Positions 7,906 through 16,407 of a DNA stretch of 50,316 nt are shown here, piece by piece. Source of the DNA: an uncultured Rhizobiaceae group bacterium (GTDB lineage Bacteria; Pseudomonadota; Alphaproteobacteria; Rhizobiales; Rhizobiaceae); NCBI GenBank assembly GCA_947501445.1, contig CANMVS010000028.1:1-50316 (forward strand). The letters are read 5' to 3'. The notes beneath the pieces were generated by a model. That model had not been told where the DNA came from and did not search any database. It worked only from the letters and a program-made list of their open reading frames with translations. Positions within the stretch are counted from its first letter, which is position 1. Each line of letters begins with the position of its first letter. The translations under genes and the position numbers were made by a program.

Positions 7906-8427
7906 GTGCCAGATATCAGATCCAATGTGTTTCTAAATGCAAGAAATTCACGTGCGATGGGGACTGCAAAACGTCTGACAATCCTGTCAGCAATGGTCGC
8001 TGCAACCGCAATAGTGGCCTTTGCAGCGGACAAACGCAGCAATCCACAACAACAGAATTACCCTGCGTCTGGTGTTTCAAATTTGAAAACTGCCCACCTA
8101 AAGGACGCGGTACCCCTCTTACCGGATACAACGAACCCGTCTGGCGCATGCATGTTCCGTGCAACAGATCTCAAACGTTTTTCAGAGGCAATTGGTGACA
8201 CCAATCTGCAACCCGTCTTCATTGGTGCTGGTTTGAACAACCCACACAAAGAGACCCAGGGGTATGAGGATGAAGTGTCCTTTGCGGTTTACTGCCCTTC
8301 ACCGCCTGTTGCCCTGACTGCATCAACAAAATCAAAGGCCGACACCCATGTTCCGTTTCTGACAAAACGTGAAACGGTCCAGGAGAACGGAAGTAGTCGT
8401 GTTGAACATGCCCACACCAACAATTGA
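7906..8427 (+). CDS. Small exported protein of unknown function
   Basis: A 173-residue frame with GTG start; GGAGGA lies 4 bases upstream. After a polar N-terminus comes a signal-peptide-like stretch, GTAKRLTILSAMVAATAIVAFAAD (residues about 18-41; the run of small residues ends AFAA). The mature part has one cysteine pair (SGACMF and AVYCPSP) and ends in a polar tail EHAHTNN. I do not recognise a family. It sits between the two paralogous MFS genes on the opposite strand and shares a bidirectional terminator with the second. Export through the inner membrane is predicted, the role is unknown. Confidence 0.55.
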   Translation: MPDIRSNVFLNARNSRAMGTAKRLTILSAMVAATAIVAFAADKRSNPQQQNYPASGVSNLKTAHLKDAVPLLPDTTNPSGACMFRATDLKRFSEAIGDTNLQPVFIGAGLNNPHKETQGYEDEVSFAVYCPSPPVALTASTKSKADTHVPFLTKRETVQENGSSRVEHAHTNN

Positions 8428-8554
8428 TTAACTCTGGCGCCGTCGACAAGTTCTGCCCTGAATTTGGAGATGATACGGATACTGATGAGACAAATAGCCT
8501 TGTTACCGGGTGATATGCTCCCATATCATCCGGTCAGTATTCCAGTCAGAAAAA

Positions 8555-8591
8555 CAGCCCGGCTTTCATCGTGCAGAATGCCGGGCTGTTT
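8555..8591. terminator. Bidirectional terminator between the secreted-protein gene and MFS paralogue 2
   Basis: CAGCCCGGC (8555-8563) pairs perfectly with GCCGGGCTG (8580-8588) around a 16-nt loop. There are five T on the minus side and three on the plus side. The two genes converge on it, so it can serve both. A degraded likeness of its right half is found near 10333-10352. Confidence 0.75.
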
Positions 8592-8609
8592 CAATTGGCC
8601 CACGCCTTG

Positions 8610-8636
8610 GAGCAATTCAGGTTTTGACGGAAATTG
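8610..8636. repeat. Short interspersed semi-palindromic element
   Basis: GAGCAATTCAGG followed by TTTTGACGG and AAATTG; the outer CAATT and AATTG pair. A near copy is at 40945-40966 (GAACAATTCAGG, TTTCGACGGA) and the core CCTGAATTGCTCT lies inverted at 1961-1973. All three are intergenic, beside gene 3' ends. Short palindromic elements of this kind are common in Rhizobiales. Confidence 0.4.
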
Positions 8637-8683
8637 ACGACGCTTAAAAATATCCCGAAAATTGGGTTACTTTGCTGAAAAAA

Positions 8684-9967
8684 TCACGTTGGCAACTCCT
8701 CAGCCTGCGGCCTGATACCTGCCACGTTTGAAACAACTGCACACAGGATCGCCAACAACATCAGAAACAGGATCGACCAGACAACATGTTGCACATGCGC
8801 CAATGTTGCCATGATGAAGGACACACCAACCGCAAAAAATGTTTGAATTGCCTTGGAGACCGCCAGACCAGCGACGCGCTCATCCTTTGGAGCCAGATCC
8901 AGAAACACCAGCTTGTGTGCCGCTGAAACTCCCTGCGCAGCTATGGAGATCGTAAAAAGCGTTACCGAATGAACCAGGATCGAATTCGTCAACTCCAGAA
9001 AGTGATTTGTAATGAGAATGAACCCACTTAAAGCGGCGAGCAATGAGCTCATGATAATAACACCGACATTGCCAAGGTAACGCCCGACAAAGCCCCAGAC
9101 CTGACCGGCAATCAGGTTGGCACTGGCGGCAGCCACAAGGAGAGATGTCAATCCCTTTTGTGTTGTACCGTGTGAAAGGGCAGCCAATATGGCATAGAAG
9201 GGAACAGATAGACCGACCGAAAGCAGCATGAGCCGGACAATCATATATCGGCGAAACCAGGGCATGGGCAACAGACGCATCAGGTTTCGAACAAATTGTG
9301 TTGCAACGAGTTTTAACGAGTTTCCACCAGCCACGGGCGATTGTGTTGTCGAACTTTTTTCAAGTTTCGGCAGCATGAGGACACTGACCGCAGAAACGAC
9401 AAATAATAAAACAGCCGTGAACATAACTATGGCGTGACGATTAAGAGGTGTCATGTCGGAGGTTGCAACATGCAAACCCCAGGTCAAAGCCAGTGCGGAC
9501 AGGCCACCAAGAGTCAATGTGGAATACTGAAGACGTTTTCGATCATGCGTATGCAAAACATCACCCAGAACGTCAGACGCAATGAGGGACTGGTATTGTT
9601 CCATCGATCCGATTGCGAACATCATGAACATAAGGGCAAGCGCCACCGCGCTGGACCCACCATAAACAACCGAGGTAACAATGATTGCGTAACAAGCGGC
9701 CAAAGATCCCACAGTAAGCGCAAGCGCAAAAATCCTTCGGTCAATGGAGGCGACAAAATCTGCACTAAACAATGAAACCGAAAAACCTGCAGTTTTACGA
9801 ATGGGAATTAGCAGTGCCACAAGGAATACCGGCTGATCCAATGCAACAGCCATATAGGTGAGCACAACGGATGGGCTTGCAAGAATTCTTCCTGCTTTGA
9901 ACAAAGAATTTTGTATTACAAGAACAAAATAATTTCGGCTGCTTTTAATTATAACCTTAAGTGTCAT
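8684..9967 (-). CDS. MFS-type transporter, paralogue 2
   Basis: A 427-residue twelve-helix transporter, paralogue of the product at 5757-7079 and similar along its whole length (shared segments ASPSVVLTY, FVALLIPIRK-like loop, DERVAGLAVSKAIQT, ATLAHVQHVVWSIL). It is slightly shorter at the C-terminus. The DNA flanks of both genes also show traces of common origin, so a tandem duplication is likely. As in paralogue 1, a TTGACT stands 36 bases before the ATG and no properly spaced ribosome site exists (an AAGGTG is 13 bases off). The substrate is unknown. Confidence 0.75.
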   Translation of the reverse strand: MTLKVIIKSSRNYFVLVIQNSLFKAGRILASPSVVLTYMAVALDQPVFLVALLIPIRKTAGFSVSLFSADFVASIDRRIFALALTVGSLAACYAIIVTSVVYGGSSAVALALMFMMFAIGSMEQYQSLIASDVLGDVLHTHDRKRLQYSTLTLGGLSALALTWGLHVATSDMTPLNRHAIVMFTAVLLFVVSAVSVLMLPKLEKSSTTQSPVAGGNSLKLVATQFVRNLMRLLPMPWFRRYMIVRLMLLSVGLSVPFYAILAALSHGTTQKGLTSLLVAAASANLIAGQVWGFVGRYLGNVGVIIMSSLLAALSGFILITNHFLELTNSILVHSVTLFTISIAAQGVSAAHKLVFLDLAPKDERVAGLAVSKAIQTFFAVGVSFIMATLAHVQHVVWSILFLMLLAILCAVVSNVAGIRPQAEELPT

Positions 9968-9974
9968 GTATATA

Positions 9975-10003
9975 TATATTCACCTTTAGGTTAAGCCAGT
10001 CAA
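9975..10003 (-). promoter_or_regulatory. Promoter of MFS paralogue 2
   Basis: TTGACT (9998-10003, minus strand) and AATATA (9975-9980) with a 17-bp spacer. The transcription start would fall at about 9968, one base before the ATG at 9967, giving a leaderless message. The arrangement copies that of paralogue 1. Confidence 0.5.
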
Positions 10004-10366
10004 TATACATAATTGTTGGATTAAAATTGAAATTTCATGAATATGCAGAAACCATCGCGATTGATTTGAACCGCAATACTCAGTTGCAATTATGAAATGT
10101 GCCGCTAACCCGACCAAATAGTTGTCACTTAACTGTTTGTATAAAAAAGATCGCAAACACCCACCGGCAACATCAAAAATGTCATCGAATTACTAAATAT
10201 TCTGCCGGGCTTATCTGTTGGCTTTTTGCAGTTTCTGGCATGCAGGATTGCTCGCCTATGCGTTCATCCGGTCTGCACGCCAGCCATTCGTCTTATGCAG
10301 ATCCACTGCATATAGCTCCAATTTTTGATCACGCAGAATGTCGGACTGTTTTTGTCGCCTCAGGTA
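10004..10366. other. Intergenic remnant resembling the region behind the secreted-protein gene
   Basis: No gene is supported here. Pieces resemble the stretch at 8527-8630 in the same order and orientation: TCATCCGGTC (8527 and 10264), GCAGAATG-CGG-CTGTTT (8573 and 10334, two changes) and TCAGGT near 8617 and 10359. It looks like a decayed flank from the duplication that made the MFS pair. Confidence 0.4.
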
Positions 10367-12100
10367 TCAACGGACAATATTGGACCGTGCCAGCTCTATC
10401 ACATCGTCGCCTTTGCCATTCATAACAGCCCTGAGCAGATAGAGGCTCAATCCTTTGGCCTGTTCCAGCTTGACCTTTGGCGGCATGGACAGTTCCATAC
10501 GGTTGGTAACCACATCAAGCAGGGCGGGTCCGGGGTGTTTGAGAATATCATCCATTGCCCCTTCGAGTTCGTCCGGCTTTTCGACCCTGACAGCATGAAC
10601 GCCCATCGCCCGGGCCATGGCAGCAAAGTCCGGATTTTGAAGATCCACCCCGGTCTCCAGCAATCCAGCCGCCTTCATTTCCATTTCAACAAAACCCAAT
10701 GTGCCATTGTTGAACACCACGACTTTTACAGGCAATTTCTCTTGAGACAGTGTAATGAAGTCACCCATCAGCATGGTAAATCCGCCATCGCCCGAGAGCG
10801 AAATGACCTGACGATCCGGGTGGCTGGATTGTGCTCCAATGGCCTGTGGCAGCGCATTGGCCATGGAGCCATGCGCCAGCGAACCAATCAGTCGGCGTTT
10901 GCCATTCATTTTCAGGTAACGTGCCGCCCAGATACAGGGTGTGCCGACATCAAAAGTAAATATGGCATCATCATCCGCCAGGTTGCTGGCCAGATGGGCG
11001 ACCTGCTGCGGGTGGATTAGCGTACTGCCCGCTCTTACCTCGGCAATTTTGTCGAGGCCTTCGCGCGACTTTTCGTATTGTGCAAGGCTTTGATCCAGAT
11101 GGGTTCGATCAGACTTCGCGCTGAGCAGGGGCAATATTGCGTCAATCGTAGCGCCGACATCGCCAACAATACCAAGGGACAAATTACACCGTTTGCCAAG
11201 ATTTTCAGCGCGCAGGTCAACCTGGATGATCTTTGCATCCTGGGGATAGAATTGCCTGTATGGAAAATCGGTCCCAAGCATGAGCAACGTATCACAGGCC
11301 ATCATGGCGTGATAACCCGAGGCAAAACCGATGAAACCGGTCATCCCCACATCATAGGGATTGTCATATTCCACATATTCCTTGCCGCCAAAAGCGTGCA
11401 CGATAGGCGCATTCAATGTACCGGCAAGCTTCATGAGCCGGTCATGGGCACCGGCACACCCGCGGCCACACAACAGGGTTACCTTACCGGCGGCATTGAG
11501 AATATCAGCAAGACCATCCAATTGTGGTCTGGCAGGACAGACGACAGCCGCTGCAGGAACGAGCCCACCGGCGTGGCTCAGCTGTTTTTCCACCGCCTCC
11601 ATCAAAGCCACATCACCTGGTATGACAATCACCGCAACACCGCGTTTACCGATCGCGGTGCGCATGGCTATCTCCAGAATGCGCGGTATCTGAGCCGGGC
11701 TGGAAATCAGCTCACAATAATGACTGCATTCGCGGAACAGTTCCTGCGGATGGGTTTCCTGAAAATAGTCACTTCCAATCTCGGCACTGGGAATATGGCT
11801 GGCAATCGCCAATACCGGCACACGGGACCGGTGCGCATCGAACAGGCCATTGATCAAATGCAGATTGCCGGGGCCACACGAACCGGCACAAACGGCAAGC
11901 TCGCCGGTCAGATGCGCTTCTGCACTGGCGGCAAAAGCCGCCGATTCCTCATGGCGCACATGAACCCAATCGATGGTATTGCGGCGGCGCAAAGCCTCGG
12001 AAATACCATTTAAGCTGTCACCAACCAAACCATAGATGCGCTTAACACCCACCGCCTGAAGTGTTTCAACAATATGGTCGGAAACATTCTCGATTGTCAT
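10367..12100 (-). CDS. poxB: Pyruvate oxidase/quinone-dependent pyruvate dehydrogenase-like ThDP enzyme
   Basis: Thiamine-diphosphate enzyme of 577 residues with the three POX domains. The N-terminal domain has the ThDP glutamate in HVRHEESAAFAA; the central domain has an FAD/ADP-fold segment; the C-terminal domain has the metal/ThDP motif GDGGFTMLMGDFITL..NN (GDG-X-N type). Overall the sequence is closest to the PoxB group, which oxidises pyruvate to acetate and CO2 and feeds electrons to ubiquinone at the membrane. Start: GAGGG lies 5 bases before ATG 12100; the frame continues to a TTG at 12112 with no better site. It is divergent from a LysR gene. Other ThDP-enzyme roles (acetolactate, sulfopyruvate) fit less well. 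Confidence 0.85.
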   Translation of the reverse strand: MTIENVSDHIVETLQAVGVKRIYGLVGDSLNGISEALRRRNTIDWVHVRHEESAAFAASAEAHLTGELAVCAGSCGPGNLHLINGLFDAHRSRVPVLAIASHIPSAEIGSDYFQETHPQELFRECSHYCELISSPAQIPRILEIAMRTAIGKRGVAVIVIPGDVALMEAVEKQLSHAGGLVPAAAVVCPARPQLDGLADILNAAGKVTLLCGRGCAGAHDRLMKLAGTLNAPIVHAFGGKEYVEYDNPYDVGMTGFIGFASGYHAMMACDTLLMLGTDFPYRQFYPQDAKIIQVDLRAENLGKRCNLSLGIVGDVGATIDAILPLLSAKSDRTHLDQSLAQYEKSREGLDKIAEVRAGSTLIHPQQVAHLASNLADDDAIFTFDVGTPCIWAARYLKMNGKRRLIGSLAHGSMANALPQAIGAQSSHPDRQVISLSGDGGFTMLMGDFITLSQEKLPVKVVVFNNGTLGFVEMEMKAAGLLETGVDLQNPDFAAMARAMGVHAVRVEKPDELEGAMDDILKHPGPALLDVVTNRMELSMPPKVKLEQAKGLSLYLLRAVMNGKGDDVIELARSNIVR

Positions 12101-12435
12101 TCGAACCCTCAACTGTCGTTGGACTGGCGTAAAACCTACTATAGGTCCAAAATTGCTGCCAATTTGCCGGCAGCCTATTTGTTTTTACTCAATCAGAAAA
12201 CAAGAAACCACAATAATACAATCAGCACTCGCGGTTTACTGTTTGACGCCGGGGATCTGGCATCGATCGTTGACCAGAAATTGCAGGACCGTCAAACCCG
12301 GATCGAACTACACGTGTCATATCTGCAGGCAGACGATAACTTTACAGGGAAACCCCTCGTCCCATGACACCGGAAAAACGGTTGCCCTCCATCGTCAAAG
12401 TTTTCATACTGACTTGAATTCAATTCACCTGACGG
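12101..12435. other. Divergent promoter region of poxB and the LysR gene
   Basis: The 335-bp gap holds promoters of both flanking genes. I see no clear palindrome of the LysR T-N11-A type that stands out, no hairpin and no credible small gene. Confidence 0.4.
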
Positions 12436-13332
12436 ATGGATATGGCACGCAGTTTCTACAATTTACCCTCGCTGACGACACTTGCCGCCTTTGAAACCGC
12501 AGCACGCAAACTGAGTTTCAAGAAGGCCGCGCAGGAACTGAATGTGACGCCGGGCGCAGTCAGCCATCAGATAAAGGCCCTGGAGGCCGAGATCGGGGGG
12601 CGCCTGTTTGAGCGAAAGCACCACGGTGTCGTGCTAACGCAGGCCGGCGAAGAACTTCACTCTGTTCTGCACCTTACTTTCTCCGAAATCTCCCGGGTTT
12701 TGGTGCGCATACGAAAATCGCCGGATGATGTGTCCGTTTCAATCGCATCGACCACCGCTGTATCCAGTCTTTGGTTAATGCCGCGAATGGTACATTTCTG
12801 GAAAGAACACCCGGAAATACCGGTCAATCAATTCGTATCAGATGGCGGTACCAAAGACCGTCAATTGGGAGACCTGAGCATCGTTTACGGAAAGAGAAAA
12901 TCAACGACCCAACCCCACTGGGAGTTATTCCGCGATCATCTCGCGCCGGTTTGTTCACCGGATATCTCAGACAGCCTGCACGACATGCCGCTGGCCGTTC
13001 TGGCAGGACAATCATTGATCCACCTGGAAGCTGACGATGACAGCTGGACCACATGGCAGCGCTGGTTTTCGGAATTGAATTACAAGGGTCCCATTTCCCG
13101 TGGTATCCGCGTCAACAATTACATGACTGCACTGCAGGCGGCACAGGACGGCGGCGGCATTGTTCTGGGCTGGCAAAATCTCGTGCGCCCAATCCTGAAA
13201 ACAGGCCGGCTGGTTGCGCTGAATGCATATGAAATACCTGCGCCGGAGAGTTTCTTCATCACCACTTCAAACACCGATACCGTCGGAGCAAACACAAAAA
13301 TTCTCCGCGATTGGTTGCTGAACGACGCCTGA
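12436..13332 (+). CDS. LysR-family transcriptional regulator (GcvA-like)
   Basis: A 298-residue LysR-type regulator. The N-terminal winged HTH reads LTTLAAFETAARKLSFKKAA and then VTPGAVSHQIKALE, typical of the GcvA/AmpR branch. The C-terminal effector-binding domain is complete to residue 298. Two ATGs six bases apart (12436, 12442) are both possible. It stands 114 bp upstream of the Rieske oxygenase gene in the same direction and divergent from poxB, so either may be its target. Confidence 0.88.
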   Translation: MDMARSFYNLPSLTTLAAFETAARKLSFKKAAQELNVTPGAVSHQIKALEAEIGGRLFERKHHGVVLTQAGEELHSVLHLTFSEISRVLVRIRKSPDDVSVSIASTTAVSSLWLMPRMVHFWKEHPEIPVNQFVSDGGTKDRQLGDLSIVYGKRKSTTQPHWELFRDHLAPVCSPDISDSLHDMPLAVLAGQSLIHLEADDDSWTTWQRWFSELNYKGPISRGIRVNNYMTALQAAQDGGGIVLGWQNLVRPILKTGRLVALNAYEIPAPESFFITTSNTDTVGANTKILRDWLLNDA

Positions 13333-13354
13333 TCTTTGAGCGGTTTAGTTTGGC

Positions 13355-13368
13355 TCACCTGGAGGTGA
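13355..13368 (+). terminator. Short hairpin behind the LysR gene
   Basis: TCACCTGGAGGTGA forms a 5-bp stem with a tetraloop and is followed by ACATTTTT. It is weak as a terminator and could instead be a regulator site in the Rieske gene promoter. Confidence 0.3.
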
Positions 13369-13446
13369 ACATTTTTCAGCTTGAAACATGAAATGAGTCA
13401 GTACTAAGTTCTGTGATGTAGGCCATCTGTACGTGGAGGATTATTC

Positions 13447-14628
13447 ATGAACGCAAATGCAACACTCGCGCCCGTCATGACGCCGGTAAACACCGCCAGG
13501 GGCCTGCCAAACGCGCATTACATCGATAAGGATATTTATGAGGAAGAAAAGCGCGCGGTGCTTTTCAACAACTGGTCGGGCATAGGATTTGGCAAGGATG
13601 TGCCGGAGATAGGCGATGCAAAGCCGATTGATTTCCTCGGTGTGCCGCTGTTGCTGGTACGCAACCGTGACGGTGCCCTTCGTGTCTTTCAAAACACCTG
13701 TCGTCACCGCGGCATGATCCTTGTGAGCGAACCAAAAAAAATCCGTGGTGCCATTCGTTGCCCGTACCACAGCTGGTGTTATTCGCTGGATGGCGATCTG
13801 CGTACCACACCACATGTCGGCGGTCCTGGCCAAAACACCCACGAAGACATCAGACGTGAAGATCTTGGCCTTTTTCGTGTGCGTTCCTACATCTGGCATG
13901 ACATTGTCTTTGTAAACATAAGTGGCGACGCGCCGGATTTTGAGGTGGCAAATGCACACCTGATGGATCGTTGGAAAGAGTTTGACCAACCAATGTATCA
14001 TGGTGGTGAAAGCTCCTCGTTCCAACTTGCCGTTGATACCAACTGGAAACTCGCCGTAGAAAATTACTGTGAAAGCTATCACCTGCCATGGATCCACCCC
14101 GGGCTTAACAGTTACTCCCGCCTGGAAGACCACTACAACATTGAACAGCCCGGCAACTATTCCGGTCAGGGCACATTGGTTTATCGTCAGCTCAAGGGTG
14201 AAGACGACGGGACGTTTCCGGATTTTGACGCCTTGAGCGACAAATGGAATGAGGGTGCAGAATATATCGCCGTTTACCCCAATGTTCTGTTGGGCATCCA
14301 TCGTGATCATTTCTTTTCCATTGTTCTTGAGCCCGTGGACGAGGGACATACGGTTGAGCATATCGAGCTCTATTATGCCGTTGACAAAGCCGCGACACCC
14401 GAACTTGATGGTCTGCGCATGGACAATGCAAAACTCTGGAAAAGCGTCTTCGAAGAAGATATTTTCGTGGTTGAAGGCATGCAAAAGGGACGTCGGGGCC
14501 CTTTGTTCGATGGCGGCAAGTTTTCACCTGTCATGGATGGGCCAACGCACAATTTCCACCATTGGGTCGCCAGTCAGATTGATCGGGCACGCGGGGCTGG
14601 ATTGGCCACAAAGTCAACGGCGAAATGA
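13447..14628 (+). CDS. Rieske non-heme iron oxygenase, alpha subunit
   Basis: Ring-hydroxylating-type oxygenase of 393 residues. The Rieske [2Fe-2S] ligands are C85-X-H87 and C105-X2-H108 (CRHRG, CPYHSW). The mononuclear iron site is H212 and H217 in ENYCESYHLPWIHPG with D338 in FEEDIFVVEG. The domain order and the SYHLPWIHP motif match the group that attacks quaternary or methylated amines (glycine betaine monooxygenase GbcA, stachydrine and carnitine oxygenases) better than aromatic dioxygenases. The neighbouring amine-oxidase-like flavoprotein and GlxA regulator support an N-methyl substrate. No reductase (GbcB-type) gene is adjacent, so electrons must come from another locus. Translation of the next small gene is coupled by a 4-base ATGA overlap. 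Confidence 0.85.
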   Translation: MNANATLAPVMTPVNTARGLPNAHYIDKDIYEEEKRAVLFNNWSGIGFGKDVPEIGDAKPIDFLGVPLLLVRNRDGALRVFQNTCRHRGMILVSEPKKIRGAIRCPYHSWCYSLDGDLRTTPHVGGPGQNTHEDIRREDLGLFRVRSYIWHDIVFVNISGDAPDFEVANAHLMDRWKEFDQPMYHGGESSSFQLAVDTNWKLAVENYCESYHLPWIHPGLNSYSRLEDHYNIEQPGNYSGQGTLVYRQLKGEDDGTFPDFDALSDKWNEGAEYIAVYPNVLLGIHRDHFFSIVLEPVDEGHTVEHIELYYAVDKAATPELDGLRMDNAKLWKSVFEEDIFVVEGMQKGRRGPLFDGGKFSPVMDGPTHNFHHWVASQIDRARGAGLATKSTAK

Positions 14629-14864
14629 GCCCGGATCAACTCCACAGACAATTGCTCAAGGCACATGCAGATGGCGATACAGCAGCCATAATTCGGCTTT
14701 ACACATTGGCGGCAGACCACGCGGAGCAAAAGGCGGATGTGAATGCCGCCTGTTTTTTCCTCACACATGCATTTGTTTTCGCACTTGAAGCCGGAGCACC
14801 AGAAGCCGATCGGTTGAATTTGCGTCTGTTCAAATATGGACGTGAGACCCGTCAGAAGCTGTGA
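14625..14864 (+). CDS. Small helical protein coupled to the Rieske oxygenase
   Basis: A 79-residue protein whose ATG overlaps the Rieske stop codon (ATGA, 14625-14628), so the two are translationally coupled. It is almost all alpha-helical, with repeats of the kind AIIRLYTLAADHAEQKADVNAACFFLTHAF that recall one or two TPR-like helical hairpins. I know no named family. The strict coupling suggests a partner, assembly factor or small subunit of the oxygenase. A 1:1 role is inference. Confidence 0.7.
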   Translation: MSPDQLHRQLLKAHADGDTAAIIRLYTLAADHAEQKADVNAACFFLTHAFVFALEAGAPEADRLNLRLFKYGRETRQKL

Positions 14865-14945
14865 AGCCCGACTGCTATTGACCAAACAGCAATTACACAT
14901 CACGTGCGATTGTTGGAATTCAATGTTCCGGACAGTTATCTGGCT

Positions 14946-16289
14946 CTAACTCCAGGGGTAGGGGCTGTTTGAAACCGGATGAAGATTGCCTTTTTCAAAG
15001 CGGTCAAAACGAAACGGCTCAAGCAGGTCCTGTTTTTCACCCAAAACCTCATCGGCGATCAAATGGCCAACACCGATCATTTTCCAACCGTGATTGGAAT
15101 CCGCAATCACGGCGACATTTTCGTGAAAATGGTCAAAGACCGGAAAACTGTCTGCAGTAAAGCAGCCAATGCCACCGGATGCTTCGCGATGATATTTGGG
15201 CATCATGTTTTCAAACCTGCTCTGGCAATGCGCCAGTGCTGAAACCCACATATGGGCAAACTCCGGTGATGAAACGAACTCCGGGCTGGACGGACCATAG
15301 GGATCAATGGCAACCTCATTGACAGGTGTTGTGACTTTATAGGGAGAGGCACCACCCTGAATGCCGCCGAAATGCCAATCGGGCTTGTAATAAATGCCCC
15401 ACATCTCATCAGTGATAAGGGATCCATCAACGGTTGATTTCAACGGTGCGTCCGTATCGACGTGGATGACCGGCGGTACATTGCCATCATTGGCCATCAT
15501 CATGCCCGGATCAACCTTTAGGACGCCTTCTTCCAGCTGCCAAAAACGCCACATGTCCACGCCCTGGTGTACATCGCCCTTGAGATCCTTCACGGTAATC
15601 TGACTTGGCAATTCAAGCATTTTCCAGAAGTCACGAGCCCAGGGACCGCAACCAATGATGATCTGCTCACAGGATATTTCACCCTTATCGGTCTCAACTG
15701 CTGCGATCGCACTTGATCCGTTTTCAGATTTGAAGCCTGTGACTTCAACACCACTGATGATACGTACACCGAGTTTTTCGACCTTGTCGGCCAGCGCATA
15801 GAGGGTTTTTGTCTGGTTGGAATAGCCACCGCGCTTTTCATGCAGCACCGAGGTAATGCCCTGCGCGCGCCAATCATTGAAAATTGCCTTCATATAATCT
15901 GTGGAAGCGGCCTCACCTTCGATCAGGACACTTTCATATCCAATTGCCTGCTGCTGTGCATAGATCTGGCCAACATCGCCACGCATGGATTCGCTGGAAA
16001 TCTGCATATATCCAACCGGGTGGTAAGAGAGCGCTTCGGCATCGCTCTCCCACACCCCGACCGAATGCGCCATCAACTTGCGCATGGCTGGCTGAAAATA
16101 ATTGTTGCGTACAACACCACAGGCAATACCACTCGCACCGGCCGCAAGACCGGTTTTGTCAAGAATGACAATATCGGCACCACCGCCCTTGCCGCTCGCG
16201 CCAAGACGCTCAGCCAGCCGCCAGGCCGTTGACAGACCGTGAATGCCCGCACCAATAATCACAAATTTGCTATGAGCCGGTAAAGCCAT
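14946..16289 (-). CDS. FAD-dependent amine oxidoreductase (DAO/SoxB-like)
   Basis: Flavoprotein of the D-amino-acid oxidase superfamily, 447 residues. The N-terminal dinucleotide fold shows VIIGAGIHGLSTAWRLAE (GxGxxG at about 12-17), and the C-terminal ADSNHGWKMIGVGHLIADEV matches the second FAD-contact segment seen in sarcosine and dimethylglycine oxidases. Expected reaction: oxidative N-demethylation or deamination of a secondary or tertiary amine. It is transcribed divergently from a GlxA-type regulator with direct-repeat sites in between, and convergent with the Rieske pair. With that oxygenase it could demethylate a betaine-like compound step by step. The exact substrate is unknown. Confidence 0.85.
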   Translation of the reverse strand: MALPAHSKFVIIGAGIHGLSTAWRLAERLGASGKGGGADIVILDKTGLAAGASGIACGVVRNNYFQPAMRKLMAHSVGVWESDAEALSYHPVGYMQISSESMRGDVGQIYAQQQAIGYESVLIEGEAASTDYMKAIFNDWRAQGITSVLHEKRGGYSNQTKTLYALADKVEKLGVRIISGVEVTGFKSENGSSAIAAVETDKGEISCEQIIIGCGPWARDFWKMLELPSQITVKDLKGDVHQGVDMWRFWQLEEGVLKVDPGMMMANDGNVPPVIHVDTDAPLKSTVDGSLITDEMWGIYYKPDWHFGGIQGGASPYKVTTPVNEVAIDPYGPSSPEFVSSPEFAHMWVSALAHCQSRFENMMPKYHREASGGIGCFTADSFPVFDHFHENVAVIADSNHGWKMIGVGHLIADEVLGEKQDLLEPFRFDRFEKGNLHPVSNSPYPWS

Positions 16290-16351
16290 CTGAAATCTCC
16301 ATTGATCAGTCTCTACACTGATATGAAATTCTCATTTGCTGAATAACAAAT

Positions 16352-16380
16352 TGGACAATATAAGGGATATAATGGACAAT
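16352..16380. promoter_or_regulatory. Phased direct repeats TGGACAAT, AraC-type site
   Basis: TGGACAAT occurs twice in the same orientation, at 16352-16359 and 16373-16380, exactly 21 bp apart (two helix turns). AraC-family dimers bind such repeats. The site lies between the FAD oxidoreductase gene and the GlxA-type regulator gene, 28 bp before the latter, so that regulator is the likely binder. Confidence 0.65.
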
Positions 16381-16407
16381 GGGCCTGATCTTTGATCGGA
16401 GTTTTCC

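Noticed and set aside
10099-10425. Plus-strand frame of 108 codons upstream of MFS paralogue 2
   Set aside because: Runs into the opposite poxB gene, has no ribosome site and covers the decayed copy of the 8527-8620 flank.
13441-14484. Long minus-strand frame (347 codons) opposite the Rieske gene
   Set aside because: It is a mirror frame of a gene with clear Rieske and iron-site motifs; it shows no ribosome site and no family pattern.
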